In this document: one piece after another, positions 24,780 through 33,197 of the stretch
How the letters are laid out: every line of letters begins with the position of its first letter
Position numbering within the stretch: position 1 is the stretch's first letter
Assembly: GCA_934486875.1 (NCBI GenBank)
Contig: CAKSPU010000023.1
Coordinates: 1-41,331 of the forward strand
Direction: 5' to 3'
DNA from: an uncultured Oscillospiraceae bacterium
Lineage (GTDB): Bacteria > Bacillota > Clostridia > Oscillospirales > Ruminococcaceae
Length of the DNA stretch: 41,331 bases
Position numbers and translations under genes: made by a program
The notes under the pieces: generated by a model
Told to the model about the DNA's origin: nothing
What the model saw: the letters and a program-made list of their open reading frames with translations, nothing else
Database searches by the model: none

Positions 24780-25440
24780 GAAAAATGTCAGGATATTCTT
24801 TGAGAAAAAAGGCAGGGCTATCTACATTTCCCACCTGGACCTTATGAGGACGATGCAGAGAGCGCTGAAGCGTTCGGGTCTGCCAGTGTGGTTCACGGAG
24901 GGCTTCAATCCGAGACTTTACCTTAATTTCCCCCTTGCTCTTTCCCTGGGAACAACGGGTGAAAGAGAGCCTATGGACATTGCTGTGGTGGAGGATATCA
25001 GCCTTGATGAGATCGCAGACAGGCTGAACGCTGTCTGTCCCGAGGGCATAAGGATAGTTGGGGCGGCATATCCCGTTCACCCAAACAAGGACATCGGTTG
25101 GGCGGAATACGAATCTCAACTTTCGGGCAATGCGGAAGATCTGAAAAAAGCGCTTGAAACCTATCTTGCACAGGATTCCATAAAGGTTATGAAGCATTCC
25201 AAGAAAAAGGGTATGGTGGAGGTCGATATCAAGCCCCACATCAATATGCTGAGCGTTTCAGACTGTGAAAAGGGCATTATAATAAGGTACAGGCTGCCTG
25301 CGGGGATAGAGCTGAATCTCAATTCCGCAGTGCTCACCGATTCATTTGCCGAATATTGTGCCGAAAGCAATATTTCGGAAGAGCTTGTTTGTACAAAACG
25401 CACAAATATATTCTGCGCAGATGGTACAGTTTTTGAATAA
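24772..25440 (+). CDS. TIGR03936-family (DUF2344) radical-SAM-linked protein
   Basis: The 222-residue protein opens with VRIFFEKKGRAIYISHLDLMRTMQRALKRSGLPV and continues with FTEGFNPRLYLNFPLALSLG, the standard signature of the DUF2344 family that is encoded with, or fused to, TIGR03960 radical SAM proteins. Its function is unknown; the tight linkage suggests the two act together. It starts with TTG at 24772, inside the end of the upstream gene (8-base overlap), with GGGAGGG 6 bases before. In many relatives an RNase E/G gene and rplU-rpmA come next; here rplS follows after its own promoter. Confidence 0.9.
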   Translation: MDKKNVRIFFEKKGRAIYISHLDLMRTMQRALKRSGLPVWFTEGFNPRLYLNFPLALSLGTTGEREPMDIAVVEDISLDEIADRLNAVCPEGIRIVGAAYPVHPNKDIGWAEYESQLSGNAEDLKKALETYLAQDSIKVMKHSKKKGMVEVDIKPHINMLSVSDCEKGIIIRYRLPAGIELNLNSAVLTDSFAEYCAESNISEELVCTKRTNIFCADGTVFE

Positions 25441-25472
25441 TATGCAGAAATTTTAATTATAAGAAAAAACTA

Positions 25473-25501
25473 TTGAAATTTCTGCGAAGATGTGGTAAAA
25501 T
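25473..25501 (+). promoter_or_regulatory. rplS promoter
   Basis: TTGAAA (25473-25478) and TAAAAT (25496-25501) are 17 bp apart. Confidence 0.65.
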
Positions 25502-25507
25502 AAATAC

Positions 25508-25679
25508 GCATTTAAAATCCGTCGAAGTATGCCTATGTGCCGAAAAGACGAGATTAGTGCTGCATTCGGGAAACCCGCTGCAACATTAAAAGGACAGTCC
25601 GCTGCACCGCCCTCCGAGCGTCATTTACGGGGGATAAAAGCGGGGTAAGAATGTCTTGATATTTTAGGAGGATTTAAAA
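25508..25679 (+). ncRNA. Long structured leader of rplS
   Basis: The leader is about 170 nt, far longer than needed for translation. It contains small stems such as CGGG-AAA-CCCG and GGAC-A-GTCC, and GC-rich stretches near 25605-25650 that can pair further. L19 leaders that mediate feedback by the ribosomal protein are known in Firmicutes, so an autoregulatory role is plausible. I could not match it to a specific covariance model by eye. Confidence 0.4.
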
Positions 25680-26024
25680 ATGGACGCACTCAAGCTTATC
25701 AGCGACTCAAGCTTAAAGACCGAGGTTCCCGCTTTCGAAGTGGGCGATACCGTTAAGGTACACGTAAGGATCAAGGAAGGTCAGAAGTACAGAATCCAGG
25801 TTTTCGAGGGCACCGTTATCGCTAAGAGACACGGCGGCATTCAGGAGACCTTCACCGTCAGACGTGTTGCTCACGGCTGCGGTATCGAGAGAGTTTTCCC
25901 TGTACATTCTCCCGTTGTTGACAAGGTAGAGGTCATCAGAAGCGGTAAGGTTAGAAGAAGCAAGCTTTACTACCTCAGAGACAGAGTCGGCAAGGCTGCC
26001 AAGGTCAAGGAGCAGATCCAGTAA
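25680..26024 (+). CDS. rplS: 50S ribosomal protein L19
   Basis: L19 lies at the 30S-50S interface. The 114-residue product has the standard family sequence: [44 protein letters not shown], and [17 protein letters not shown] (25667-25672) is ideally placed before the ATG. Here rplS is separated from the usual rpsP-rimM-trmD partners and stands before lepB and ylqF, a grouping common in Clostridia. Confidence 0.98.
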   Translation: MDALKLISDSSLKTEVPAFEVGDTVKVHVRIKEGQKYRIQVFEGTVIAKRHGGIQETFTVRRVAHGCGIERVFPVHSPVVDKVEVIRSGKVRRSKLYYLRDRVGKAAKVKEQIQ

Positions 26025-26150
26025 TCCGCTCAGACAGCTTAATACGATGAAAGGAATAAGACTCCTTTCAACTGACCGAAAGCTTATCAGGTACACAGCA
26101 CTGCGCAAAACGTGCTCTGCTGTGTGCTGAAAATGCTTTAGAGGTCGCTT

Positions 26151-26176
26151 GGGGACTTATAATCGGTCCCTTTTTT
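26151..26176 (+). terminator. Terminator or attenuator between rplS and lepB
   Basis: GGGAC (26152-26156) pairs with GTCCC (26166-26170), followed by TTTTTT (26171-26176). The same left arm, TTGGGGAC (26149-26156), is also perfectly complementary to GTCCCCAA at 26193-26200, so two exclusive structures are possible. Another stem, ACACAGCA with TGCTGTGT, lies upstream (about 26093-26127). Confidence 0.55.
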
Positions 26177-26223
26177 GCTATTCAGGCACATTGTCCCCAA
26201 CGGAACACGAAAGGATGAGCATA

Positions 26224-26805
26224 ATGGCTAAGTATCAGATAAACTACGAAGCACTTGATGCTGACGACAACAAGAAAAACGGCACTCCCTACGAGGAATT
26301 TCTCGAGTGGTCCGAAACCATTATCTTCGCATTTTTTGCGGTGATACTTGTTTTCACATTTCTCCTGAGACTGGCAAACGTTGACGGCGAGTCAATGGTC
26401 CCCACACTTCAGGACGGTGAAAAGCTTATCATCAATCATCTTTTCTACACTCCCGAAAAGGGCGATATCGTTATAGTTGACAGTCAGAGTCTCGGCAAGC
26501 CCATTGTAAAGCGCATTATCGCTGAGGGCGGCGATCAGGTGGACATCAACTTCGACACAGGAGTTGTCAAGGTCAACGGTGAAGTTCTCCGGGAGGACTA
26601 CATAAACGAGCTTACTCAGCTTGATGAGGGTGCATTTGAATATCCCGTGACTGTTCCCGAGGGAAATTACTTCGTTATGGGCGACAACAGAATGCATTCG
26701 GCTGACAGCAGAAGCTCCAGGATCGGCTTCGTTCCCGAGGAAGAGATCGCAGGTCACGTTGTTTTCAGAATTTGGCCTATGGACAGGATCGGAACTGTTG
26801 ACTGA
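26224..26805 (+). CDS. lepB: Signal peptidase I
   Basis: LepB cleaves signal peptides from exported proteins at the outer face of the membrane. The 193-residue product has a cytosolic N-terminal tail, one transmembrane helix (about 31-50), and the catalytic Ser57 in GESMVP and Lys96 in PIVKRIIA. The later box MGDNRMHSADSR is the conserved GDN...S.DSR motif. Length and single helix fit the Gram-positive SipS type. I chose the ATG at 26224, 8 bases after AAAGGA; an ATG at 26215 overlaps that site and the longer open frame to 26149 runs through the terminator hairpin. Confidence 0.95.
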   Translation: MAKYQINYEALDADDNKKNGTPYEEFLEWSETIIFAFFAVILVFTFLLRLANVDGESMVPTLQDGEKLIINHLFYTPEKGDIVIVDSQSLGKPIVKRIIAEGGDQVDINFDTGVVKVNGEVLREDYINELTQLDEGAFEYPVTVPEGNYFVMGDNRMHSADSRSSRIGFVPEEEIAGHVVFRIWPMDRIGTVD

Positions 26806-26826
26806 TCTGAAATCATAAATTTCACG

Positions 26827-26877
26827 GAGGAAAGACAGACGGAAAGACATTCGCCTTTCGCCTGCTTTCCTCTTTTA
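26827..26877 (+). terminator. Terminator-like hairpin after lepB
   Basis: GAGGAAAG (26827-26834) pairs with CTTTCCTC (26865-26872) with further inner pairing, followed by TTTT. It lies 18 bp before the ylqF start, so ylqF may depend on partial read-through. Confidence 0.6.
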
Positions 26878-26894
26878 AGTTTTAAGGAGTACAG

Positions 26895-27806
26895 ATGAAC
26901 GAAATACCGTCAATACAGTGGTTTCCGGGTCATATGACCAAGACCCGCCGAATGATGGAAAAGTGTCTGCCGCTGGTAGATGCTGTTGTTGAAGTCATTG
27001 ACGCAAGAGTGCCTATGTCGAGCAGGAACCCTGAGATAAACACCCTTGTTGAGGGCAAGCCAAGGATAGTCATACTCAATAAGTGCGACGCTGCGGACGA
27101 AAAGATAACTCAGAGCTGGGTAGAATATTTCCGCAGGGAGGGCATATGCGCCGTTCCCGCCGACTGCCGCACGGGAAGAGGGCTCAACAGGTTCGTTCCT
27201 GCGGTCAGGGAGACACTTGCGCCCCTTATCGAAAAATACGCCGCAAAGGGTATGAGCGGACGTGTACTGCACCTTATGGTGGTGGGTATCCCCAATGTGG
27301 GCAAGTCCTCATTCATCAACCGTATGGCGGGGCAGAAAAAGGCAAAGGTGGAGGATCGCCCGGGCGTTACCCGTGAAAAGCAGTGGGTAATGGTGGACAA
27401 TGACATTGAGCTGCTTGATATGCCCGGTGTGCTGTGGCCCAAGTTCGAGGATATGGCTGTGGGCGAAAAGCTCGCATTTACGGGAGCTGTCAAGGACGAT
27501 GTAGTTGACACGGAGCTGCTTGCGTGCAGGCTGCTGCTGAGGCTCAGGGACATATATCCCGAGGGTCTGAAGGAGCGCTACAAGATTAAGCTCGAGACCC
27601 CCGAAGAGGACGAAATGACCGAGAGCGGCGAAAGTATGGGCTGCCTTTCGGGCTATGAGCTTCTTATGAGAGTGGGCAAAGCCCGTGGAATGCTCATTTC
27701 GGGCGGCGAGATAAACACCGAAAGAGCCGCTATCACCGTGCTTGATGAGTTCAGAAGCGGCAAGCTTGGCAGGATAACTCTTGAAGCTCCTGCGGATCTT
27801 GCATAA
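26895..27806 (+). CDS. ylqF: Ribosome biogenesis GTPase YlqF (RbgA)
   Basis: YlqF/RbgA completes late 50S assembly. The 303-residue product has the circularly permuted GTPase order: G4 NKCD at 62-65, then G1 GIPNVGKS at 131-138, then G3 DMPG at 175-178, followed by the family's C-terminal RNA-binding helical domain. The start (IQWFPGHMTKTRRMM) is typical of the family. AAGGAG precedes the ATG. rnhB follows after 16 bases, as in many Firmicutes. Confidence 0.97.
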   Translation: MNEIPSIQWFPGHMTKTRRMMEKCLPLVDAVVEVIDARVPMSSRNPEINTLVEGKPRIVILNKCDAADEKITQSWVEYFRREGICAVPADCRTGRGLNRFVPAVRETLAPLIEKYAAKGMSGRVLHLMVVGIPNVGKSSFINRMAGQKKAKVEDRPGVTREKQWVMVDNDIELLDMPGVLWPKFEDMAVGEKLAFTGAVKDDVVDTELLACRLLLRLRDIYPEGLKERYKIKLETPEEDEMTESGESMGCLSGYELLMRVGKARGMLISGGEINTERAAITVLDEFRSGKLGRITLEAPADLA

Positions 27807-27822
27807 GTCGGGAGGAATTGCC

Positions 27823-28452
27823 GTGAACATCACTGCGGAGCTTTCTCCATTATTTGAATATGACAGGACTGTGCGCCTGTTCCACCCCGTTTTCTGCGGA
27901 ATGGACGAGGCGGGACGTGGTCCTTTGGCGGGCGATGTGTACGCCGCTGCGGTAATTCTCGACAATGACACCGTTATCGAGGGGCTAAATGACAGCAAAA
28001 AGCTCACCGAGAAAAAGCGTGAGGAGCTTTTTGACGAGATAATCAACAAGGCAAAGAGCTTTTGCATCGCCACCGCAACCGTTGAGGAAATTGAGGAGAT
28101 AAACATTCTGAACGCCGCTCTTCTCGCTATGAAAAGAGCTGTGGACGGACTTGATATCCCCCCCGAATACGCTCTTGCGGACGGCAACAAATTTCCTCCC
28201 CTTGACATTGAGGGCGAGGCTGTTGTAAAGGGAGATGCCACATCTGCCAGCATCGCTGCGGCATCGATCCTCGCAAAGGTGAGCCGTGACAGGTATATGA
28301 AGGACGCTGCCGAAATGTATCCTCAGTGGCAGTTTGAGCGCCACAAGGGCTACGGCACCAAGCTCCATTATGAAATGCTTGACAAATACGGTCCCTCCCC
28401 TATCCACAGAATGTCATTTCTGAAAAAATACTATGCGGCGAAGCAGAAGTGA
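27823..28452 (+). CDS. rnhB: Ribonuclease HII
   Basis: RNase HII removes RNA primers and misincorporated ribonucleotides from RNA-DNA duplexes. The 209-residue product has the type-2 signature: GMDEAGRGPLAGDVYAAAV (catalytic Asp28 and Glu29), DSKKL, the ADG acidic motif, and SIAAASILAKVSRDRYM. I chose GTG at 27823, 7 bases after GGGAGGA, over an ATG at 27781 that lies inside ylqF. The 3' end overlaps yraN by 20 bases, suggesting coupled translation. Confidence 0.95.
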   Translation: MNITAELSPLFEYDRTVRLFHPVFCGMDEAGRGPLAGDVYAAAVILDNDTVIEGLNDSKKLTEKKREELFDEIINKAKSFCIATATVEEIEEINILNAALLAMKRAVDGLDIPPEYALADGNKFPPLDIEGEAVVKGDATSASIAAASILAKVSRDRYMKDAAEMYPQWQFERHKGYGTKLHYEMLDKYGPSPIHRMSFLKKYYAAKQK

Positions 28453-28813
28453 AACGGGCAGGCTGGGCGAGGAGCTGACGGCTTATTATCTGCAAAGGTC
28501 GGGATATGAGATAATCAGGCGGAATTTCCGCATAAAAGGCGGCGAGATAGACATTATCGCCAGAAAAGATGACATCATCGCCTTTGTGGAGGTCAAGACC
28601 CGTGATATCTCGGCTCTCGAAAGCGGGGCAGAAGCCGTAAAAAACAGAAAGCGCAGCCTTATAATCAATGCAGCGAGGGAATATTCCTACAGATATCCCC
28701 ACGATATGCAGCCGAGATTTGACATTTCGGAAGTCACTGTCAAGGACGGCAGGGTGATAAAAATGAATTACCTTGACAATGCCTATGACGGCGGCACAGA
28801 CAGCACGATTTAA
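28433..28813 (+). CDS. yraN: YraN-family (UPF0102) nuclease-fold protein
   Basis: The 126-residue protein matches UPF0102: GRLGEELTAYYLQRSGYEII, then RRNFRIKGGEIDIIA and AFVEVKTR. The acidic and lysine residues (E38, D40, E53, K55) form the endonuclease-fold active site found in Holliday-junction-resolvase relatives, but the cellular role is not settled. It overlaps rnhB by 20 bases, the conserved rnhB-yraN order. Confidence 0.95.
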   Translation: MRRSRSETGRLGEELTAYYLQRSGYEIIRRNFRIKGGEIDIIARKDDIIAFVEVKTRDISALESGAEAVKNRKRSLIINAAREYSYRYPHDMQPRFDISEVTVKDGRVIKMNYLDNAYDGGTDSTI

Positions 28814-28872
28814 AAATCAGCGGTTTTTCTATCGCTTTTGATATATACCAATCAGAAAGGAAAGAATCCATT

Positions 28873-30366
28873 ATGTTTTACAAAAGCACCAGAAACAGCG
28901 AAGTAAAGATCAGCTCTGCCGAAGCTATCGTACAGGGCATATCAAATGACGGAGGACTTTTCGTTCCCTCCGAGATACCCTCTATCTCTATGGACGAGAT
29001 CGTAAGCCTCGGAGATATGAGCTATGCCGAAAGAGCTGCTTATGTTTTCAAAAAGTTCCTTACCGACTTCACAGACGCAGAGCTTAAATACTGCACCGAA
29101 AGTGCATATAATGATAAGAGCTTTGCTACCGCAAATATCGCTGAGATATCCCACCTTTTCGACGGCACCTATGTCCTCGAGCTGTGGCACGGACCTACCT
29201 GTGCATTCAAGGATATGGCTCTCCAGATACTTCCCTATCTGCTTACAACTTCCCTCAAAAAGACAGGCATCAACAAGAAGGTAGTTATCCTCGTTGCAAC
29301 ATCGGGTGATACAGGTAAGGCTGCTCTCGAGGGCTTTGCAGATGTTGAGGGCACATCAATTATGGTGTTCTATCCTCAGGACGGCGTTTCCGCTATGCAG
29401 AAGCGTCAGATGGCTACTCAGGAGGGCAAAAACGTTACAGTCTGCGCTCTTAAGGGCAATTTCGACGACTGCCAGAACGGCGTTAAGGCTGTATTTACAA
29501 ACGAGGAGATCAAGAAGAAGCTTTCCGACGGCGGTATGATGTTCTCCTCCGCAAACTCCATAAACTGGGGCAGACTTGCACCCCAGATAATCTACTACAT
29601 CTCTACATACGCAGAGCTTGTCAAGGACGGCGAGATAAATGCGGGCGACAAGATAAACATTGTCGTTCCCACAGGAAACTTCGGAAATATTCTTGCTGCA
29701 TACTACGCTAAGAATATGGGTATGCCCGTAAACAAGCTCATCTGCGCTTCCAACGCAAACAACGTCCTCACCGACTTCATAAACACAGGTATCTATGACA
29801 GAAACAGAAAGTTCATCACCACTGTTTCCCCCTCTATGGATATCCTCATTTCCTCCAATCTTGAAAGACTTCTCTACATTATGTGCGGCGAGAATGACGC
29901 TCAGATAAGAGAATGGTTCGGCAAGCTCGCATCTGAGGGCAGATATGAAGTTACCGATGATGTAAAGGCAAAGCTCAAGGCTGATTTTGCCGCAGGCTGC
30001 TGCGATGATGCTCAGACAAAGGCGTGCATCAAGGAAATTTACGACAAGTATTCCTACACCCTCGACACTCATACCGCTGTTGCTGTCAAGGTCTATGAGG
30101 ATTACAAGAAGGCTACAGGCGACAATACCAAGACCGTTATCGCTTCCACCGCAAGCCCCTACAAGTTCAGCACCGCTGTTCTTGAAGCTATCAACGGCAC
30201 AGCAGGCGATATGGACGAGTTCGACAAGGTGGAGAAGCTCCACGAGGTTTCGGGCTATGACGTTCCCAAGTCCCTTGCTGACCTTAAGAACAAGGAGATA
30301 CGCTTCACAGGCGTTATCGGCAAGGACGATATGAAGGACTTCGTTCTTAAGTCACTCTCACTTTAA
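28873..30366 (+). CDS. thrC: Threonine synthase
   Basis: ThrC converts O-phosphohomoserine to threonine with pyridoxal phosphate. The 497-residue product is of the long class-I type. The N-terminal YKSTRN and GLFVPSEIP are typical; the PLP lysine is K113 in GPTCAFKDMALQ, and the phosphate-binding loop is ATSGDTGKAAL. AAAGGAAAG precedes the ATG. No hom or thrB gene is adjacent. No clear promoter or terminator was found on either side. Codon use is strongly biased, as in highly expressed genes. Confidence 0.97.
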   Translation: MFYKSTRNSEVKISSAEAIVQGISNDGGLFVPSEIPSISMDEIVSLGDMSYAERAAYVFKKFLTDFTDAELKYCTESAYNDKSFATANIAEISHLFDGTYVLELWHGPTCAFKDMALQILPYLLTTSLKKTGINKKVVILVATSGDTGKAALEGFADVEGTSIMVFYPQDGVSAMQKRQMATQEGKNVTVCALKGNFDDCQNGVKAVFTNEEIKKKLSDGGMMFSSANSINWGRLAPQIIYYISTYAELVKDGEINAGDKINIVVPTGNFGNILAAYYAKNMGMPVNKLICASNANNVLTDFINTGIYDRNRKFITTVSPSMDILISSNLERLLYIMCGENDAQIREWFGKLASEGRYEVTDDVKAKLKADFAAGCCDDAQTKACIKEIYDKYSYTLDTHTAVAVKVYEDYKKATGDNTKTVIASTASPYKFSTAVLEAINGTAGDMDEFDKVEKLHEVSGYDVPKSLADLKNKEIRFTGVIGKDDMKDFVLKSLSL

Positions 30367-30415
30367 TATCATTAATTAAGGACACGCAGCAGCGCTGTTA
30401 TGGAAAGGATAGAAA

Positions 30416-31105
30416 ATGGCTCTTTTTGTAATGGGAGATCTGCACCTGTCCCTGTCGTCAGACAAGTCAATGGATATTTTCGGCGGGTGGGAAAACTACG
30501 TCGAAAGGATAAAGGATAACTGGAACAGAGAGGTATCTCCCGAGGACACGGTGGTTGTCCCCGGGGACATCTCCTGGGCAATGTCACTGAAAGAAGCGGA
30601 AGCCGATTTCCGCTTTATCCACATGCTTCCGGGACGAAAAATAATTCTTAAGGGCAATCACGATTACTGGTGGACCACTGCGGCAAAGATGAATAATTTC
30701 CTTGCGGAAAATGGCTTTGACAGCATATTTATCCTGCACAACAATCATTATGCCTACGAAAACTACGGCATATGCGGTACAAGAGGCTGGATAAATGATG
30801 ACACCGAGCCTGCGGACGCAAAGGTGCTGGCGAGAGAGGCAAACCGCCTTGAAGCTTCAATTTCATCTGCCGAAAGCGCAGGTCTCGAACCCCTGGTTTT
30901 CCTGCATTACCCACCCCTTTACGGCAATGAATACAACCCCGATCTGCTGGAAGTGATGTACAGACACAACATCAAGCGGTGCTGGTACGGTCACATACAC
31001 GGCAGAAAGGGTCATCAGAATGCGGTGAACGGTGAGAGAGACGGCATCGTTTTTCAGCTTGTATCCGCAGATTATGTGCAATTTTGCCCTGTTAAAATAA
31101 TGTAA
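30416..31105 (+). CDS. Calcineurin-type metallophosphoesterase
   Basis: The 229-residue product carries the dimetal phosphoesterase motifs in order: GDLH (7-10), GDISW (50-54), GNHDYWW (80-86), HYPP (about 163-166) and GHIHG (about 182-186). All metal ligands appear present. The substrate is unknown; this cytosolic clade is widespread in Clostridia. AAAGGA precedes the ATG by 7 bases. It lies 49 bases after thrC with no terminator between, so it may be in the same transcript. Confidence 0.9.
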   Translation: MALFVMGDLHLSLSSDKSMDIFGGWENYVERIKDNWNREVSPEDTVVVPGDISWAMSLKEAEADFRFIHMLPGRKIILKGNHDYWWTTAAKMNNFLAENGFDSIFILHNNHYAYENYGICGTRGWINDDTEPADAKVLAREANRLEASISSAESAGLEPLVFLHYPPLYGNEYNPDLLEVMYRHNIKRCWYGHIHGRKGHQNAVNGERDGIVFQLVSADYVQFCPVKIM

Positions 31106-31158
31106 TTTGTGCAAAATGCAGAAATGTTGAAAACACTATAGCTTTATCGGCAAAACTA

Positions 31159-31167
31159 TGTTATAAT
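31159..31167 (+). promoter_or_regulatory. tig promoter (extended -10)
   Basis: TG-T-TATAAT (31159-31167) is an extended -10 element with no good -35 box, about 38 bases before the tig ATG. Confidence 0.55.
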
Positions 31168-31205
31168 CTTTTTATATGCTTGTATTAAAATGGAGGATGT
31201 TGTAA

Positions 31206-32486
31206 ATGAGCTTAAAATCTACAAATAAAGTTGAAACAAATATCTATGAACTCGAGGTAGAGGCTACCGCCGAGGAGTTTGAGAATGCCGTTCAGACTGC
31301 TTATCAGAAAGCTAAGAACAAGATAAACGTTCCCGGCTTCAGAAAGGGCAAGGCTCCCAGAAAGATGATCGAGAAGCTTTACGGCGAGAGCTGCTTCTAT
31401 GATGATGCTGTAAACGCAATGGTTCCCTATATCGTAGGCGCTGCTATCGAAGAGGCAGGTCTTGATATCGTTGACCGCCCCGAGATCGACGTTACCGCTC
31501 TTTCCAAGGACAACGGCGTTTCCTTTAAGGTAAAGGTAACAGCCAAGCCCGAGGTAGAGATTTCCGATTATAAGGGTATAGAAGTTGAAAAGAATGTCAA
31601 GACTATCTCTGACGAGGACGTTGACAACCAGCTCAGGTCTATGCAGGAGAGAAACGGCAGGCTTATCACTGTTGAGGACAGAGCTGTTGAGAACGGCGAT
31701 ACAGTAGTTATCGACTTCGAGGGCTTTATGGACGGCAAGGCATTCGACGGCGGCAAGGAAGACGGTTTCTCCCTTAAGATCGGTTCCGGTCAGTTCATTC
31801 CCGGCTTTGAGGAGCAGATCATCGGCAAGACCACAGGCGAGGACTTCACCATCAACGTAACATTCCCCGAGAACTATCAGATGGAAGAGCTGGCAGGTAA
31901 GCCCGCTGAGTTCAGGATCAAGCTCCACGAGATCAAGACCACCGAGCTCCCCGACCTTGACGATGATTTCGCTAAGGATACTTCCGAGTTCGATACTCTT
32001 GACGAGCTTAAGGCTGACCTTAAGAAGAAGCTTGAGGACAACGCTGCCAAGAACGCTGATGCTGCTGCGGAGAACGCTGTTTATGATGCAGTTATCGCTA
32101 AGATGAACGCTGATATCCCTCAGGTTATGTTCGACCACAAGATTGACGAAATGGTAAGAGATTTCGAGATGAGACTTTCCCAACAGGGTCTTGATCTTCC
32201 TATGTACCTCTCCTTCACAGGTATGGACGAGGCTGCTTTCAGAGATACTTTCAAGGATCAGGCTGAAAAGACCGTTAAGCTCAGACTCGCTCTCGAGCAG
32301 ATCGCTAAGCTCGAAGGCATTGAGGTCACCGACGAGCAGGTTATGGAAGAGCTCAAGAAGATGTCCGAGAACTACAAGCTTCCTCTCAACCAGCTTATGA
32401 GCGTAGTAAGCCCCGCAACTCTCAAGACTGATATGCTTGTTACAGAGGCTTCCAAGCTCGTAAAGGACAGCGCAGTTATCAAGTAA
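31206..32486 (+). CDS. tig: Trigger factor
   Basis: Trigger factor is the ribosome-bound chaperone and peptidyl-prolyl isomerase that meets nascent chains. The 426-residue product is full length: the N-terminal ribosome-binding domain has the signature VPGFRKGKAPRK (about 42-53), the FKBP-like domain lies at about 150-245 (ENGDTVVIDFEGFMDGKAFDGG), and the C-terminal helical chaperone arms follow. GGAGG precedes the ATG. clpP and clpX follow, the conserved tig-clpP-clpX order. Codon use is strongly biased, as in highly expressed genes. Confidence 0.98.
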   Translation: MSLKSTNKVETNIYELEVEATAEEFENAVQTAYQKAKNKINVPGFRKGKAPRKMIEKLYGESCFYDDAVNAMVPYIVGAAIEEAGLDIVDRPEIDVTALSKDNGVSFKVKVTAKPEVEISDYKGIEVEKNVKTISDEDVDNQLRSMQERNGRLITVEDRAVENGDTVVIDFEGFMDGKAFDGGKEDGFSLKIGSGQFIPGFEEQIIGKTTGEDFTINVTFPENYQMEELAGKPAEFRIKLHEIKTTELPDLDDDFAKDTSEFDTLDELKADLKKKLEDNAAKNADAAAENAVYDAVIAKMNADIPQVMFDHKIDEMVRDFEMRLSQQGLDLPMYLSFTGMDEAAFRDTFKDQAEKTVKLRLALEQIAKLEGIEVTDEQVMEELKKMSENYKLPLNQLMSVVSPATLKTDMLVTEASKLVKDSAVIK

Positions 32487-32519
32487 TTTAAGCACACATT
32501 TTTTACGGAGGTGTTTCTG

Positions 32520-33110
32520 ATGAGCTTAGTGCCTTATGTTGTTGAACAGACCGGCCACGGCGAGCGCAGTATGGACATTTATTCCAGACTTCTCAACGAC
32601 AGAATAATCATTCTGTCCGAGGACGTGAATAATACCACCGCAAGCCTTGTTATCGCACAGATGCTGTTTCTTGAAGGACAGGATCCCGAAAAGGACATTT
32701 CCTTCTACATCAACAGCCCCGGCGGCGTAATCACGGCAGGTATGGCTATCTATGATACCATGCAGTACATCAAATGCGATGTTTCCACTATCTGTATGGG
32801 TATGGCTGCTTCAATGGGAGCATTCCTCCTTTCCGCAGGCACAAAGGGCAAGAGATTTGCTCTCCCCAATTCCGAGATACTTATTCATCAGCCCCTTATC
32901 TCAGGCGGCGGAATTTCGGGTCAGTGTACTGATATAAAGATCCACTCCGACCATATGGTCTACACCCGTCAGAAGCTCAACGAGATACTTGCAAAGAACA
33001 CCGGCAAGCCTCTTGATGTTATCGAGCGTGACACCGAAAGAGACAATTATCTTACTGCCGAAGAGGCAAAGGAATACGGTCTCATCGACAAGGTCATCGA
33101 GCACAGATAA
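32520..33110 (+). CDS. clpP: ATP-dependent Clp protease proteolytic subunit
   Basis: ClpP forms the tetradecameric proteolytic chamber used with ClpX. The 196-residue product has an intact catalytic triad: Ser98 (GMAASMG), His123 (LIHQPL) and Asp171 (ERDTERD). The N terminus ([25 protein letters not shown] split here as the usual ClpP start) is standard. The ATG at 32520 is 8 bases after GGAGG; an in-frame GTG at 32511 abuts that site and is unlikely. Confidence 0.97.
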   Translation: MSLVPYVVEQTGHGERSMDIYSRLLNDRIIILSEDVNNTTASLVIAQMLFLEGQDPEKDISFYINSPGGVITAGMAIYDTMQYIKCDVSTICMGMAASMGAFLLSAGTKGKRFALPNSEILIHQPLISGGGISGQCTDIKIHSDHMVYTRQKLNEILAKNTGKPLDVIERDTERDNYLTAEEAKEYGLIDKVIEHR

Positions 33111-33117
33111 AATTTAC

Positions 33118-33153
33118 ATTGCTCTGCTGTCGTTTCGGCGGCAGGGCAATTTT
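33118..33153 (+). terminator. Hairpin between clpP and clpX
   Basis: A 15-bp stem (33118-33132 with 33136-33150) around a TTT loop, including three G-T oppositions that are G-U pairs in RNA of this strand only, is followed by TTTT. It may partly terminate transcription or protect the clpP 3' end, lowering clpX relative to clpP. Confidence 0.55.
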
Positions 33154-33197
33154 ACATCAAAAAGACAAAAATACCCCAAGGAAAGGAATGGTAACAA

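Noticed and set aside
26047..26130. 27-codon open frame between rplS and lepB, a possible leader peptide
   Set aside because: It has no ribosome binding site and no run of regulatory codons, and it overlaps a stem structure that better explains the region.
31212..32495. 427-residue minus-strand open frame over trigger factor
   Set aside because: It mirrors tig almost exactly. Long antisense frames arise from the strong codon bias of highly expressed genes in this genome; there is no start signal or family match.
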